64,000 bases of DNA from NCBI GenBank assembly GCA_003150035.1, contig QALR01000024.1, positions 124,001 through 188,000 on the forward strand, given 5' to 3'. The DNA comes from Clostridiales bacterium. GTDB taxonomy: Bacteria > Bacillota > Clostridia > Oscillospirales > CAG-272. Both the position numbers and the translations under genes were made by a program. The notes under the pieces are model-generated. The model worked only from the letters and a program-made list of their open reading frames with translations. It did not search any database and had not been told where the DNA came from. Every line of letters begins with the position of its first letter. Position 1 is the stretch's first letter. Shown in pieces: positions 1 through 8,302 of the stretch.

Positions 1-264
1 GAGGCACAGACCTATGTCTCCCCTCTGATGGTTCTGGTCGTCGCAGTGGGAATTACGGCGATGTTCGGCAGTATCGCGGATAGTCCCGTGCTGTATCTCG
101 TCCCCTTCTATAACAGCGTTCAGTGTATGGCGGCAGTATTCTCCTTTGAGGTGGTTCCGGTCAATTTCTTCATTGGCATCCTTTCCAATGTGGTATACAC
201 AGGACTTGGCGTGTTTGTACTTTCAAAAATGTTCAACAGTGAAAAGATTATTTTTTCCAGATAA
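1..264 (+). CDS. ABC-2 type transporter permease, C-terminal part
   Basis: The gene enters from the left edge, so only about 87 residues are visible. They are strongly hydrophobic, with two or three membrane segments, a short polar stretch (FGSIADSP) and the ending SEKIIFSR. This pattern resembles the C-terminal end of ABC-2 permeases of the NatB sodium-export type, which form the membrane channel beside a separate ATPase. The ATPase would lie to the left and is not visible. An intrinsic terminator follows the stop codon, so this is the last gene of its operon. The family call rests on remembered resemblance and on topology, and the substrate cannot be given. Confidence 0.55.
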   Translation, partial: EAQTYVSPLMVLVVAVGITAMFGSIADSPVLYLVPFYNSVQCMAAVFSFEVVPVNFFIGILSNVVYTGLGVFVLSKMFNSEKIIFSR

Positions 265-274
265 GACAGAAAAG

Positions 275-310
275 AAAAATCCACTCGTTGTACGGGTGGA
301 CTTTTCTTTT
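275..310 (+). terminator. Intrinsic terminator after the ABC permease
   Basis: An imperfect stem (ATCCACTCG / CGGGTGGAC) with a five-base loop is followed by CTTTTCTTTT. It lies ten bases after the permease stop. The A-rich left flank lets it also serve the convergent rhamnosidase gene. Confidence 0.75.
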
Positions 311-330
311 CATGATAGGCGCCGATGCCT

Positions 331-2874
331 TTATGCTCGAATATGATATGTACCCGTTCCCAATACACAGGGGGGCGCTTCGGGAAGAAGCAGCGTGGCT
401 TCACAGCCGACGGGAATCTTGATTTCCAAAAGGGTTTTGCCGTTTTCTTTTCGGAAGCCACAGTGCAGGATTCCGTAAGGAGTATCCAGAACTCCTGACA
501 CAGACTCCAATCCGCAGTTTATCGCCGGACGCAGCAAAACCGTGCGGTATCCGGGCGCCACGGGGGTGATACCGGCGACATACTTATAAAAGAACGCTGA
601 AACATCGGAAAACATATGATGATTGCGTGAGCCGCCGCCGTTCCAGCATTCCCAAAGAGTGTTCGCGCCAAGTGTCAGCCAGTAGGCATAGCTTGGATAG
701 GTAGGATTGGCAATCATCTGGAGTGCGAGATCGACCTTTCCATACATGCCAAGCACGTTCAGGACTGCCTTCATGCCGAGCACGCCGAAATCCAGATGTC
801 CGTCGCAGGCGGCGATCTGTTCCTCTAATTTTTTGAGAAGCGCTGGGATTTCTCTCTTTTCCGCGAGTCCATGGTAGAGCATAACGGCAGTCGCGGTTTG
901 GCAGTCGCCCATGACGGTGTGCGTTTTTTCATCGTAAAATCGTGTGCGGAAAGCAGTTTTGATATAGGCCGCTTTTTTCTTGTATTTTGCGGCATCCTCG
1001 GAAAATCCCAAAAGAACCGCTGATTTTTGTGCCATCCTAACAGCGCTGTAATAATAGGCGGTGTCCGTAACGGCGACCGGGCATTTGAAGGACTCCATAT
1101 TGACGCTGACAGCGGGACCGTCAAACGGCGCGCACCAGTCTCCGAGCCCGCCGTAGGAGATGCCGTCCTCGGACATGGTGTCCAGCCATGCGACAAAACG
1201 GCAGAGTGCGTCGTAATTGTCGCGCAGAACGGAAAGGTCGCCGGACGCCATATAAATCTGCCACGGGACCTCCCACATCGGCGCCGACCAGTCGGGACCG
1301 TTCAGGTTGCCGTTGTAGCCCCAACCCGGCGAGGGAACAATGCAGGGGACGCTTCCGCCCGGACGCTCGGCGTCCCGAAGGTCCTGCTGCCATTTTTTCA
1401 TGAGAGAATCCGCGGCGAAATTGAGAAGGAGCTGTTCCGCAGAAAGTCCTGTATCCCCGGTCCATGAGCTTTTTTCCCGTACGGCATCGGAGACAAGCGT
1501 ATTCATGCAGCAGGATGTCGTCGCGGCAAGGCACATGTTCTGAATTTTGTTGATTACCTCCGACGAGGTGACAAAGGTCCCGCGTGCTTCAAAATCGTTG
1601 CAGAGCGCGAGCGCCGTCACATCGGAAAGCTCTGGCTCCTCACGGCTGCCGGAAATTTCCACCCACTGATAGCCATAGTAAGAAAAGTGCGCGTGCCATA
1701 TTTCCGGCTCATCTGTGCGTTTGATATAGGTATCGGTCTGGAAACAATAATTTTTGATAAAGCCGGCAAGCGGCGCCTGATCCAGTCTGCCGTCATCCGT
1801 GAGCCTGTCGCAGTAGCGCACGGTAATTTTGTCTCCGCGCTTTCCGCGGAAGGTGATAAGACAGACGCCTGCCTGATTCTGCCCGATGTCAAAAAGCCAA
1901 CCCTCCGGTACCTTCTTTTTAGATACGGCGGGATAGCGGCGCAGGATGCGGATAGGCTCCATTTCCATGACGGAAAGCACGGCGCCCGGATTTTTGACGC
2001 GGCGCGGGGGCTGCCAGTCGGAGTCGTCGAAGTCTGGTGTATCCCAACCGTCCGCCTCAAGGCGCGCGTCATAAGTCTCCCCGTGACGGATGCCGTTGAA
2101 TGTGATGGGACCCGCGTGCGAGCGCCACTTGTCATCGCTTGCAATGGTATCCGAGGCGCCGTCGGCATATTCGATGACAAGGTCGCAGACAAGCTTCGGA
2201 ACATCCCGCCACGGCGCCGTGGCGGACTGCCACGGATCTTCGGTAAAGCAGTTATAGAAACCGTTGCCAAGAATGACGCCGAGTGCGTTTTCTCCCACCC
2301 TCAGCATATCAGTAACGTCAAACGCACGGTAAAGAATCCGCTTGTCATAGGCGGTGTATGGCGTGGAGAGAAAGTCGTCTCCCACCTTTTTCCCATTGAT
2401 TCGCGCTTCAAAATAGCCGAGTCCGGCGATATAGAGCATCGCACGCTGGATTTTGCCGGCTGTTTGGAACACGCGGCGCAGATAAGGGGCGGCGAGCGCA
2501 TCGTCGCGGCGCAGGCAGTCATGCCCGGTTATCCAAATGCCGGCAAAGGGCGTGTCCCTCTTTCCGGTGTCGAAATATTCTGTGTTGCAGACAAGCCTGT
2601 CTTTTCCTGCACGAATTTCAAGCGAGAGATAGTACCGAGTCATCGGGGCAAGCGCCGAGCCGCCGTAGCTGATGCCTGCACTTTCATGAGAGGGAACAAA
2701 GCCTGTGTCCCAGACGGGATTTGCAAAATCGGGAGAGGCAGATACCACAAGCCGATAGGCGCTCTGGCTTTCCCCGTTTTTGTCGGCAATAAGCTTCCAT
2801 GAAAATTTTGGCACAGTGTCGATGACCGGACGGAAAAGTCCGTTTATTTTTACCGAATGTTCGCGTAATTTCAT
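331..2874 (-). CDS. Alpha-L-rhamnosidase, glycoside hydrolase family 78
   Basis: The product is 847 residues, the usual size for GH78 enzymes, which remove terminal alpha-L-rhamnose from plant glycosides and pectic sugars by an inverting mechanism. An N-terminal beta-rich part carries the typical GETYDARLE stretch (about residue 250). The (alpha/alpha)6 catalytic domain has DAVREKSSWTGD near residue 465, matching the family's D-x-x-x-R-E-K/x-W-x-G-D acid region, and TLWECWNGG near 743, where the second catalytic glutamate sits. A C-terminal beta domain follows. There is no signal peptide, so it should act in the cytosol on imported oligosaccharides or glycosides. It is monocistronic, with its own promoter and a long leader holding a repeat element. 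Confidence 0.9.
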   Translation of the reverse strand: MKLREHSVKINGLFRPVIDTVPKFSWKLIADKNGESQSAYRLVVSASPDFANPVWDTGFVPSHESAGISYGGSALAPMTRYYLSLEIRAGKDRLVCNTEYFDTGKRDTPFAGIWITGHDCLRRDDALAAPYLRRVFQTAGKIQRAMLYIAGLGYFEARINGKKVGDDFLSTPYTAYDKRILYRAFDVTDMLRVGENALGVILGNGFYNCFTEDPWQSATAPWRDVPKLVCDLVIEYADGASDTIASDDKWRSHAGPITFNGIRHGETYDARLEADGWDTPDFDDSDWQPPRRVKNPGAVLSVMEMEPIRILRRYPAVSKKKVPEGWLFDIGQNQAGVCLITFRGKRGDKITVRYCDRLTDDGRLDQAPLAGFIKNYCFQTDTYIKRTDEPEIWHAHFSYYGYQWVEISGSREEPELSDVTALALCNDFEARGTFVTSSEVINKIQNMCLAATTSCCMNTLVSDAVREKSSWTGDTGLSAEQLLLNFAADSLMKKWQQDLRDAERPGGSVPCIVPSPGWGYNGNLNGPDWSAPMWEVPWQIYMASGDLSVLRDNYDALCRFVAWLDTMSEDGISYGGLGDWCAPFDGPAVSVNMESFKCPVAVTDTAYYYSAVRMAQKSAVLLGFSEDAAKYKKKAAYIKTAFRTRFYDEKTHTVMGDCQTATAVMLYHGLAEKREIPALLKKLEEQIAACDGHLDFGVLGMKAVLNVLGMYGKVDLALQMIANPTYPSYAYWLTLGANTLWECWNGGGSRNHHMFSDVSAFFYKYVAGITPVAPGYRTVLLRPAINCGLESVSGVLDTPYGILHCGFRKENGKTLLEIKIPVGCEATLLLPEAPPCVLGTGTYHIRA

Positions 2875-2900
2875 AATCGTTTCCTTTTTTCTTATTTCTT

Positions 2901-3033
2901 AGGTGGGGATGTCACTCCGCCGTAGGGCGGGGGTCCTTTTCGCATTCAGCAGGTATAGGGTCCCCGACGGAATGTTCAGGTTGGCTTTTTTGGCCCTTGC
3001 CGCGCCACATGACAGGCGCCCCCTTATGGAAAG
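2901..3033. repeat. Dispersed intergenic hairpin repeat, copy A
   Basis: The plus strand reads CTTAGG, then an ATGTC box, a GC-rich dyad (CCGCC/GGCGG), CCTTTTCGCATTCAGCAGG, and further on CTTTTTTGGCCCTTGCCGCGCC with ATGACAGGCGCCC. Copy C near 50.8 kb shares CCTTTTCGCATTCAGCAGG exactly. Copy B near 49.05 kb shares the CTTGCC-CGCC-ATGAC-GG part. In this copy the unit lies within the 5' leader of the rhamnosidase transcript. Confidence 0.6.
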
Positions 3034-3049
3034 ATAAATTTTCCCCGCC

Positions 3050-3078
3050 ATTATGACACGTTTCATTCCGGCTGTCAA
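3050..3078 (-). promoter_or_regulatory. Promoter for the rhamnosidase gene
   Basis: On the minus strand TTGACA and CATAAT are 17 bases apart. Transcription would start near 3044, giving a leader of about 170 bases that contains repeat copy A before the start codon at 2874. Confidence 0.65.
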
Positions 3079-3167
3079 CCTTTTTTTCTTAATTTGCGCT
3101 CTTTTTACAAAATTTATCGGATATTTACCGGGGTGTTGGGCGTGGCATGAACCAAACATGCCTGTGG

Positions 3168-3196
3168 TTGACAAAAAAACTCCTATATATTATAAT
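3168..3196 (+). promoter_or_regulatory. Consensus promoter for the nucleotidyltransferase cluster
   Basis: TTGACA and TATAAT match consensus exactly with a 17-base spacer. The ribosome site AGGAGG lies 15 bases downstream of the -10 box, so the leader is very short. Confidence 0.85.
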
Positions 3197-3225
3197 GAAA
3201 ATACATATAACAGGAGGAAAACATT

Positions 3226-3891
3226 ATGTTTTCGATGGATGACTATCTCGCGAGGCTTTTGGCGGAATTAAAAGAAACCTTCGGCACGCGTCTTTTATAT
3301 GTCGGCTTGCAGGGAAGCTATCAGCGCGGGGAGGCCGACGAGCAGAGCGATATCGACGTCATGGCTGTTTTAGATACCCTTTCAGTGTCTGATCTTGACC
3401 GATACCGCGATGTTTTGGCCAAAGTCGGCGAGACGGAGCGTGCCTGCGGTTTTCTCTGCGGCAGGGAGGAGCTTTCGAAATGGAATCCCTGTGAGGTCTG
3501 TCATCTGCTCCATACAACCGAAGATAAGTTCGGAAGCCTTTCGGCGCTTGTGCCGTCTTATACGGCGGAGGATGTCAAAACCTTTGTCAAAATCAGCCTT
3601 GGAAATTTGTATCATGCGCTTTGCCATCGGTATGTCCATGCGGATGCGGAAACAAACCGCTCGGCTTTGCCGGGCGCCTATAAGGGCGTGTTTTTTATCC
3701 TGCAGAACCTCTACTATCTGAAAACGGGCGTGTTTATCCGGACCAAGAGGGAGCTTTTCCCTCGGCTGTCCGATGCGGATAGGGCGATCATGGAAAAGGC
3801 GGAAGCGCTGCGGCGCGAAGAGCTATATGATTTCCATGAGACGTTTCGGCTGTTATTTGAGTGGTGTCAGAATACGCTCCTTAAAATCTGA
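3226..3891 (+). CDS. Nucleotidyltransferase-domain protein (MNT/KNTase fold)
   Basis: The 221-residue product has the polymerase-beta-type nucleotidyltransferase signature GSYQRGEADEQSDIDV at about residues 29-44; the two aspartates of SDID bind the metal. The C-terminal half is helical (GNLYHALCHRYVHAD, FILQNLYYL), as in the helical domain that follows the catalytic domain in kanamycin-type nucleotidyltransferases and in MNT/HEPN pairs. Such enzymes transfer NMP to a small molecule or a protein; the acceptor is not evident. The start has a perfect AGGAGG seven bases ahead. The next gene follows after 43 bases on the same strand without a visible terminator, so co-transcription with the ATPase pair is likely. 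Confidence 0.75.
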   Translation: MFSMDDYLARLLAELKETFGTRLLYVGLQGSYQRGEADEQSDIDVMAVLDTLSVSDLDRYRDVLAKVGETERACGFLCGREELSKWNPCEVCHLLHTTEDKFGSLSALVPSYTAEDVKTFVKISLGNLYHALCHRYVHADAETNRSALPGAYKGVFFILQNLYYLKTGVFIRTKRELFPRLSDADRAIMEKAEALRREELYDFHETFRLLFEWCQNTLLKI

Positions 3892-3934
3892 GAATCCTAA
3901 AAATCCCGGCGATGTCCGGTCATGGGGGAAGCTT

Positions 3935-5329
3935 ATGAAATATCAGAATATTCGTTTTATGTCGGCGGAGCTTTGGAATTTTAAGAATGTCGCGCACGGT
4001 AAAATCGAGATGCCCCTCGCACTCCGGCGGGATTTTTCCTGCGAAAAATCGGAAATTCTCGGTATCTACGGACAAAACGGCTCCGGAAAAACGACGGTGA
4101 TAGACGCTTTGTTTTTTGCCAAACAGCTTTTGCAGGGGCGGCCGCTGCCGTCTGACGCGGCGGATTACATTGCAAAAAATGCCGAGGAGGCTGTGTGTTC
4201 GCTCGCCTTCTATTTAGAAAAGGAGCAGGGAGGGGTTGTCGTTTCCTATGAGTTTACCATGCGCCGCGCCGAGAACGGTGCCTATATCTCTCATGAAAAG
4301 CTTGCGGCACGAACGCTCACTGAGGAAGGGCTTTCTCCGGCAAAAACGCTGCTTGCTTACGATGCCATGGGGAGCGGGCGCTTTTTGTCTCCCAAATATC
4401 GGTGGGATGCGCTGATATCCGCTTCGCCGGACGCTGCTATTGACCTTGCCGTGGCGAGACGTTTGTCGGTTGGAAACGGAACATCCTTCCTTTTTTCCTC
4501 GGATTTTGGCGCGGTTCTTGCTTTCTCTCCTGATGAGGAGATGGAGGGGAAAGCTGGGCTCTTTGATGTGCGCTCAGCACTGTCCCGCTATGCTGCCGAA
4601 GGGCTTTTTGTCGTGAGCTGTGACCATTCCGGTGTGATTGCGCTTTCCGCCGTACTGCCGATCGCGCTGCATTTCGACGGTGATGAAAAAACGCCGGATG
4701 AAATGCTGCTTTCCCTTACAGAGCCATCTGTGCAGCCGCTGGATACGTACCGGATCGTGAAAACATCGGTGGCGGCCCTAAACTGTGTGTTGGGCGTGCT
4801 GATCCCGGGTATGTCTCTGGAAATTCGGGAATACGGAGGGCAGATGACCCCGGACGGCAAGGATGGTATGCGCTTTGAAATCCTTTCTGTGCGAGAGGAG
4901 AACCGGATTCCTCTTAAATATGAATCGGAGGGGATTAAGAAGCTGATTTCCATCCTCAGCATTTTGATTGCCATGTACAACAACGCTTCGGTTTTTGTTG
5001 CCGTCGATGAATTTGACGCGGGGGTGTATGAATATCTGCTTGGGGAAATCCTCGGAATCCTGGAAGAGAGCGGCAGGGGACAGCTGCTCTTTACCTCGCA
5101 TAATCTGCGCCCTCTGGAGATGATTGACAGGCAGGATATTGTGTTTACGACGACAAACCCGGATAACCGATATATCCGTGCTTCCGGTGCAAGGGGAAAT
5201 CTGCGTGACCGGTATATCCGCAGCATCAGCCTTGGCGGACAAAAAGAAGAGCTCTATGATTATCGGAACCCGATGGAAATCGCGCGGGCTTTCCGGCTTG
5301 CGAGCAGGTGCGGCGATGAATCCCGCTGA
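3935..5329 (+). CDS. AAA/ABC-type ATPase (AAA_15-like, RloA/AriA-like)
   Basis: The 464-residue soluble protein opens with a short beta strand and LWNFKNV, as in SMC/RecF-like and AAA_15 ATPases. Walker A is GQNGSGKTT (residues 46-54). A signature-like YESEGIKKLISIL comes near 330, Walker B VFVAVDEFDAG near 353-363, and a switch histidine in FTSHNLRPLE near 387. No transmembrane segment is present. The ATG at 3935 is preferred because the homologous region starts there. The stop overlaps the next start by 14 bases, so the two are translationally coupled. ATPases of this type paired with a TOPRIM-like partner occur in the anti-phage systems PARIS and RloAB and, as one chain, in OLD/GajA. Membership in any of these is inference. 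Confidence 0.7.
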   Translation: MKYQNIRFMSAELWNFKNVAHGKIEMPLALRRDFSCEKSEILGIYGQNGSGKTTVIDALFFAKQLLQGRPLPSDAADYIAKNAEEAVCSLAFYLEKEQGGVVVSYEFTMRRAENGAYISHEKLAARTLTEEGLSPAKTLLAYDAMGSGRFLSPKYRWDALISASPDAAIDLAVARRLSVGNGTSFLFSSDFGAVLAFSPDEEMEGKAGLFDVRSALSRYAAEGLFVVSCDHSGVIALSAVLPIALHFDGDEKTPDEMLLSLTEPSVQPLDTYRIVKTSVAALNCVLGVLIPGMSLEIREYGGQMTPDGKDGMRFEILSVREENRIPLKYESEGIKKLISILSILIAMYNNASVFVAVDEFDAGVYEYLLGEILGILEESGRGQLLFTSHNLRPLEMIDRQDIVFTTTNPDNRYIRASGARGNLRDRYIRSISLGGQKEELYDYRNPMEIARAFRLASRCGDESR

Positions 5330-6035
5330 AAAAAAGGTATTGCTGTTCTTGGTCGAGGGGTCCACGGACAGTACCTCGCTAGGCCTTGTCCTCTCCCGCC
5401 TTACCGAATCGGCGGATGTGCGATTTCTTGTCCTAGGCGGCGATATCTGTTACCGATATCGGATTACGCCGGAAAACGCAGCGAAAACCATCATGCGTTC
5501 CGTGAACGGATTTTTGCAGCGGTATCGTCTTCGTAAGGGAGATATTCTCAAAATCGTGCATGTCATTGACACGGACGGAGCTTTTATCCCGCCCACGCGC
5601 GTGTTTCATGGAGGAAACGATCATGCCTATTACGGGAAGGACAAAATCGTAACACTTTCCGAAGAATCTATGCGAGCACGCAATGAACATAAGACCGCTG
5701 CGGCAATGGCGCTCTCAGAGCTTGATGCGGTGGAGAGGATCCCCTACGAATTTTATTATTTTTCACGCAATATTGAGCATGTCCTGCATGATCGGGCGGA
5801 TACGCTCTCTAGCGCGGAAAAGCGTCGGCTTTCCGAGCGGTTTGAAAATGAATATGCCGATAATCCCGAAGCTTTTGTTTCTTTTGTCTGCTCGCGTGCT
5901 GTCGCCGTGCGCGGCAGCTATGAGCAAACATGGGATTATATTTTCCGAGGCACCAATTCTCTCAAAAGAGGAACGAATTTCGGATTGTTTTTTTCCTCTT
6001 TTTTGAGTGAAAAGGGGCTTTCAAAAGTTTTATAG
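5316..6035 (+). CDS. TOPRIM-like partner of the upstream ATPase
   Basis: This protein has 239 residues and starts within the end of the ATPase gene (14-base overlap). Near its N-terminus LLFLVEGSTDSTSL carries a glutamate in the position of the first TOPRIM motif, and about residues 80-90 read KIVHVIDTDGAF, an acidic D-x-D after a hydrophobic strand, the second TOPRIM motif. This order is found in OLD-family nucleases and in the DUF4435 protein AriB of PARIS. It suggests a metal-dependent nuclease or a related effector gated by the ATPase. I do not recognise the exact family. The remainder is charged and helical, with no membrane segment. Confidence 0.5.
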   Translation: MNPAEKKVLLFLVEGSTDSTSLGLVLSRLTESADVRFLVLGGDICYRYRITPENAAKTIMRSVNGFLQRYRLRKGDILKIVHVIDTDGAFIPPTRVFHGGNDHAYYGKDKIVTLSEESMRARNEHKTAAAMALSELDAVERIPYEFYYFSRNIEHVLHDRADTLSSAEKRRLSERFENEYADNPEAFVSFVCSRAVAVRGSYEQTWDYIFRGTNSLKRGTNFGLFFSSFLSEKGLSKVL

Positions 6036-6095
6036 GGGGATAGTGTCTCCGTTTTTCCGTGGGATAGGGGAGCGTTCTTCCGGAAAGGGAAAGAA

Positions 6096-7448
6096 ATGAC
6101 AGAAAAAAAGAGGACGACGCTCGGAAAAATATTTTTCTTAGGCAATATTTTCGTGGCGAGCCTGCTTGCCAATTCTCTGCTTTTGATGTATGCAGCCCCG
6201 TTTCTTATCCCTGTTTTTCTTCTGCTTTTTGTCTTTATCAATTTTTTTCCGGCCCTTCCTCCCCGCGAGATTCCTTGCCGCAGGCTGAAGAGGTGCCATA
6301 GCGGGGCCATGTGTTTAAAGCTTTTCTGCGTATCCTGTGGGATATCGGTCTTGTTTCATATAATTCTCGCTTTTGCGCTGTTCCGGGAGAACTTTCGTCT
6401 GTGGGCAGGCAGCGCTGCCGTTTGTCTGTGTGTGCTTGCGGTTCTTTTCTGGAACGGGATGATTCGCGTCTATCTTTTTTCTGTTCAGCTTGGTATCCGG
6501 CACCGGGTGGTTGGGCTTCTCTGCGGCTTTGTTCCCGTGCTGAACCTTATCATGCTCCTAAAAATCATCCGGATCGTATCGGACGAGGTAAGTTTTGAAA
6601 CAGAAAAGGCGAAACTAGATTCTGTGCGCGCACCGGAGAGGATATGCCGCACTAAATATCCGGTGCTCCTTGTTCATGGTGTTTTCTTTCGGGATCGGAA
6701 ATTTCCGAATTATTGGGGCAGGATTCCGGAGGAGCTAATCCGAAACGGGGCTGAGATCTATTATGGAAACCACGAGTCTGCGGCCTCTGTGCCGGATGCA
6801 GGCCGTGAGCTTGCTGCGCGGATCCGGGAGATTGTGATGAGCACCGGCTGCGGGAAGGTAAATATCATTGCCCATTCCAAGGGGGGATTGGATTGCCGCT
6901 TTGCGATAAGCCGGCTTTCGGCGGCGCCTTATGTGGCATCCCTTACGACCATCAACACGCCGCATCACGGATGTGAATTTGCGGATTATCTGTTGCAGAA
7001 GATTCCGGGCGGCGTGCAGAAAAAAATTGCGCATACCTATAATGCTGCCATGAAAAAGCTAGGTGATAAAAATCCGGACTTTATGGCGGCGGTGAAGGAC
7101 CTTACCGCGAAACGGTGTGAGTATCTGAACGCACAAATGGCGTTTCCGGAAACGGCGCGGGGCATTGTTTGTCTGAGCGTCGGTTCCAAACTGAATCGTG
7201 CGTCCAGCGGAAAATTTCCCTTGAATTTTACCTATCCTCTTGTGAAATATTTCGACGGACCGAACGATGGGCTTGTATCAGAGCATTCTTTCCGGTGGGG
7301 CGGGGAATATCGCCTGCTTACGGTAGAAGGGAAGCGTGGGATTTCTCATGGAGATGTGATTGACCTAAATCGGGAAAATATCCCGGGCTTTGATGTACGT
7401 GAGTTTTATGTGGAGCTTCTTTCTGACTTGAGAAGCCGTGGGCTGTAA
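6096..7448 (+). CDS. Membrane-anchored alpha/beta hydrolase, lipase-like
   Basis: About 180 N-terminal residues contain four or so hydrophobic segments, and the rest is a lipase-type alpha/beta hydrolase. YPVLLVHGVFFRD supplies the HG oxyanion element, the nucleophile serine lies in IIAHSKGGLD (about residue 255), INTPHHG follows as in bacterial triacylglycerol lipases, an aspartate candidate lies in DGPNDGLV, and a histidine candidate in KRGISHGDVID. The likely activity is ester hydrolysis at the cytoplasmic membrane; whether the catalytic half faces in or out is unknown. The gene starts 60 bases after the TOPRIM-like gene with a GGGA-type ribosome site and ends at a strong terminator. Confidence 0.75.
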   Translation: MTEKKRTTLGKIFFLGNIFVASLLANSLLLMYAAPFLIPVFLLLFVFINFFPALPPREIPCRRLKRCHSGAMCLKLFCVSCGISVLFHIILAFALFRENFRLWAGSAAVCLCVLAVLFWNGMIRVYLFSVQLGIRHRVVGLLCGFVPVLNLIMLLKIIRIVSDEVSFETEKAKLDSVRAPERICRTKYPVLLVHGVFFRDRKFPNYWGRIPEELIRNGAEIYYGNHESAASVPDAGRELAARIREIVMSTGCGKVNIIAHSKGGLDCRFAISRLSAAPYVASLTTINTPHHGCEFADYLLQKIPGGVQKKIAHTYNAAMKKLGDKNPDFMAAVKDLTAKRCEYLNAQMAFPETARGIVCLSVGSKLNRASSGKFPLNFTYPLVKYFDGPNDGLVSEHSFRWGGEYRLLTVEGKRGISHGDVIDLNRENIPGFDVREFYVELLSDLRSRGL

Positions 7449-7472
7449 AGGATTACTCACGGGATATAGGAG

Positions 7473-7500
7473 AAAAGAGCAGGAGCCTGCTCTTTCTTTC
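7473..7500 (+). terminator. Intrinsic terminator after the lipase-like gene
   Basis: A perfect inverted repeat AAAGAGCAGG / CCTGCTCTTT with almost no loop is followed by CTTTC. It begins 25 bases after the stop codon. Confidence 0.8.
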
Positions 7501-7562
7501 TGGAATTTCTCGGATATTTTTGCTAATTACAAAAAATTTGCAAATAAATTTATATAAAATGC

Positions 7563-7591
7563 TTGACAATTTATAGAAAGTATGATATAAT
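7563..7591 (+). promoter_or_regulatory. Promoter for the RHH-clpB operon
   Basis: TTGACA and TATAAT match consensus with a 17-base spacer. No CIRCE or CtsR-type heptad repeat is visible around it, although clpB lies downstream. Confidence 0.85.
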
Positions 7592-7627
7592 ATTGCCATC
7601 GAAAAGAAAGCGGGGGAGAAATCAAAA

Positions 7628-8269
7628 ATGAAAAACGTATATTCCGTTGTGCTTTCCAGTGACGTAGTCGATAAAATTGATCGGCTTGCGTATGAGAGAG
7701 GAACCAATCGCTCCAACATGATTAACCAAATTTTGGCGGAGTATGTTTCCTACACAACGCCGGAAAAACGATTTCAGGAGATTTTCCGCCATATGCAGGA
7801 TATGTTCGAGGGGAGCGCCTTTAAGACGTTGGAACCGTCGGACACGATGTTTTCTCTGCGCTCGGCCCTTGCCTATAAATACAATCCGACGGTCCGATAC
7901 AGCGTGGAGCTGTATCGGACAGACGGGGAGGAGATCGGCGAGCTGCGTGTGTCTTTGCGCACGCAAAACGCAGGGCTTGTGCTGTATATGACGCAATTTT
8001 ACCGTTTATGGAATAAGATCGAGCAAAGCTATCGCGGGGATATCGCTTGCAGGGCTGCCGACGGCAAATATTCAAGAAAGCTTGTTTTGAAGGGCACGGA
8101 TAGGGAACTCCGCGAGGTTGATGTCGGACATGTGATTGCCGCCTACATCGACGCCTTTGACCGAGCACTGAAAACCTTTTTCTATCATTTGGAAACGCCG
8201 TCTGTGGCGGCTGCCGGCGTGGAGGAAATCTACAGACGGTATATTCTCGAAAATCAAGTTTGGATTTAA
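7628..8269 (+). CDS. Ribbon-helix-helix domain protein upstream of clpB
   Basis: The N-terminal 45 residues (MKNVYSVVLSSDVVDKIDRL, then RSNMINQILAEYV) have the spacing of a CopG/MetJ-type ribbon-helix-helix DNA-binding domain: a short beta strand followed by two helices. The remaining 165 residues are of unknown type, with mixed beta strands (TVRYSVELYRTDG) and a C-terminal helical part, perhaps for ligand or partner binding. It sits 33 bases ahead of clpB in the same transcript. A DNA-binding protein in that place, with no CIRCE element, suggests that it may control the operon in response to stress, but this is inference. Confidence 0.65.
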   Translation: MKNVYSVVLSSDVVDKIDRLAYERGTNRSNMINQILAEYVSYTTPEKRFQEIFRHMQDMFEGSAFKTLEPSDTMFSLRSALAYKYNPTVRYSVELYRTDGEEIGELRVSLRTQNAGLVLYMTQFYRLWNKIEQSYRGDIACRAADGKYSRKLVLKGTDRELREVDVGHVIAAYIDAFDRALKTFFYHLETPSVAAAGVEEIYRRYILENQVWI

Positions 8270-8302
8270 GAGGCAAAGGCTATATATATCGGGGGTGAGG
8301 AT

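Noticed and set aside
1687..2802. Open frame of 371 codons antisense to the rhamnosidase gene
   Set aside because: It is a shadow of the GC-rich codon pattern of the real gene: no ribosome site, no recognisable domain, and full overlap with a clear GH78 enzyme.
2899..3174. Short minus-strand frame of 91 codons upstream of the rhamnosidase gene
   Set aside because: It runs through repeat copy A and across the promoter, with no ribosome site.
3935..6035. Naming the ATPase/TOPRIM pair as PARIS or Gabija
   Set aside because: The gene logic fits, but family-level identity could not be shown by eye. GajA is a single-chain fusion followed by a helicase, and none is present here.
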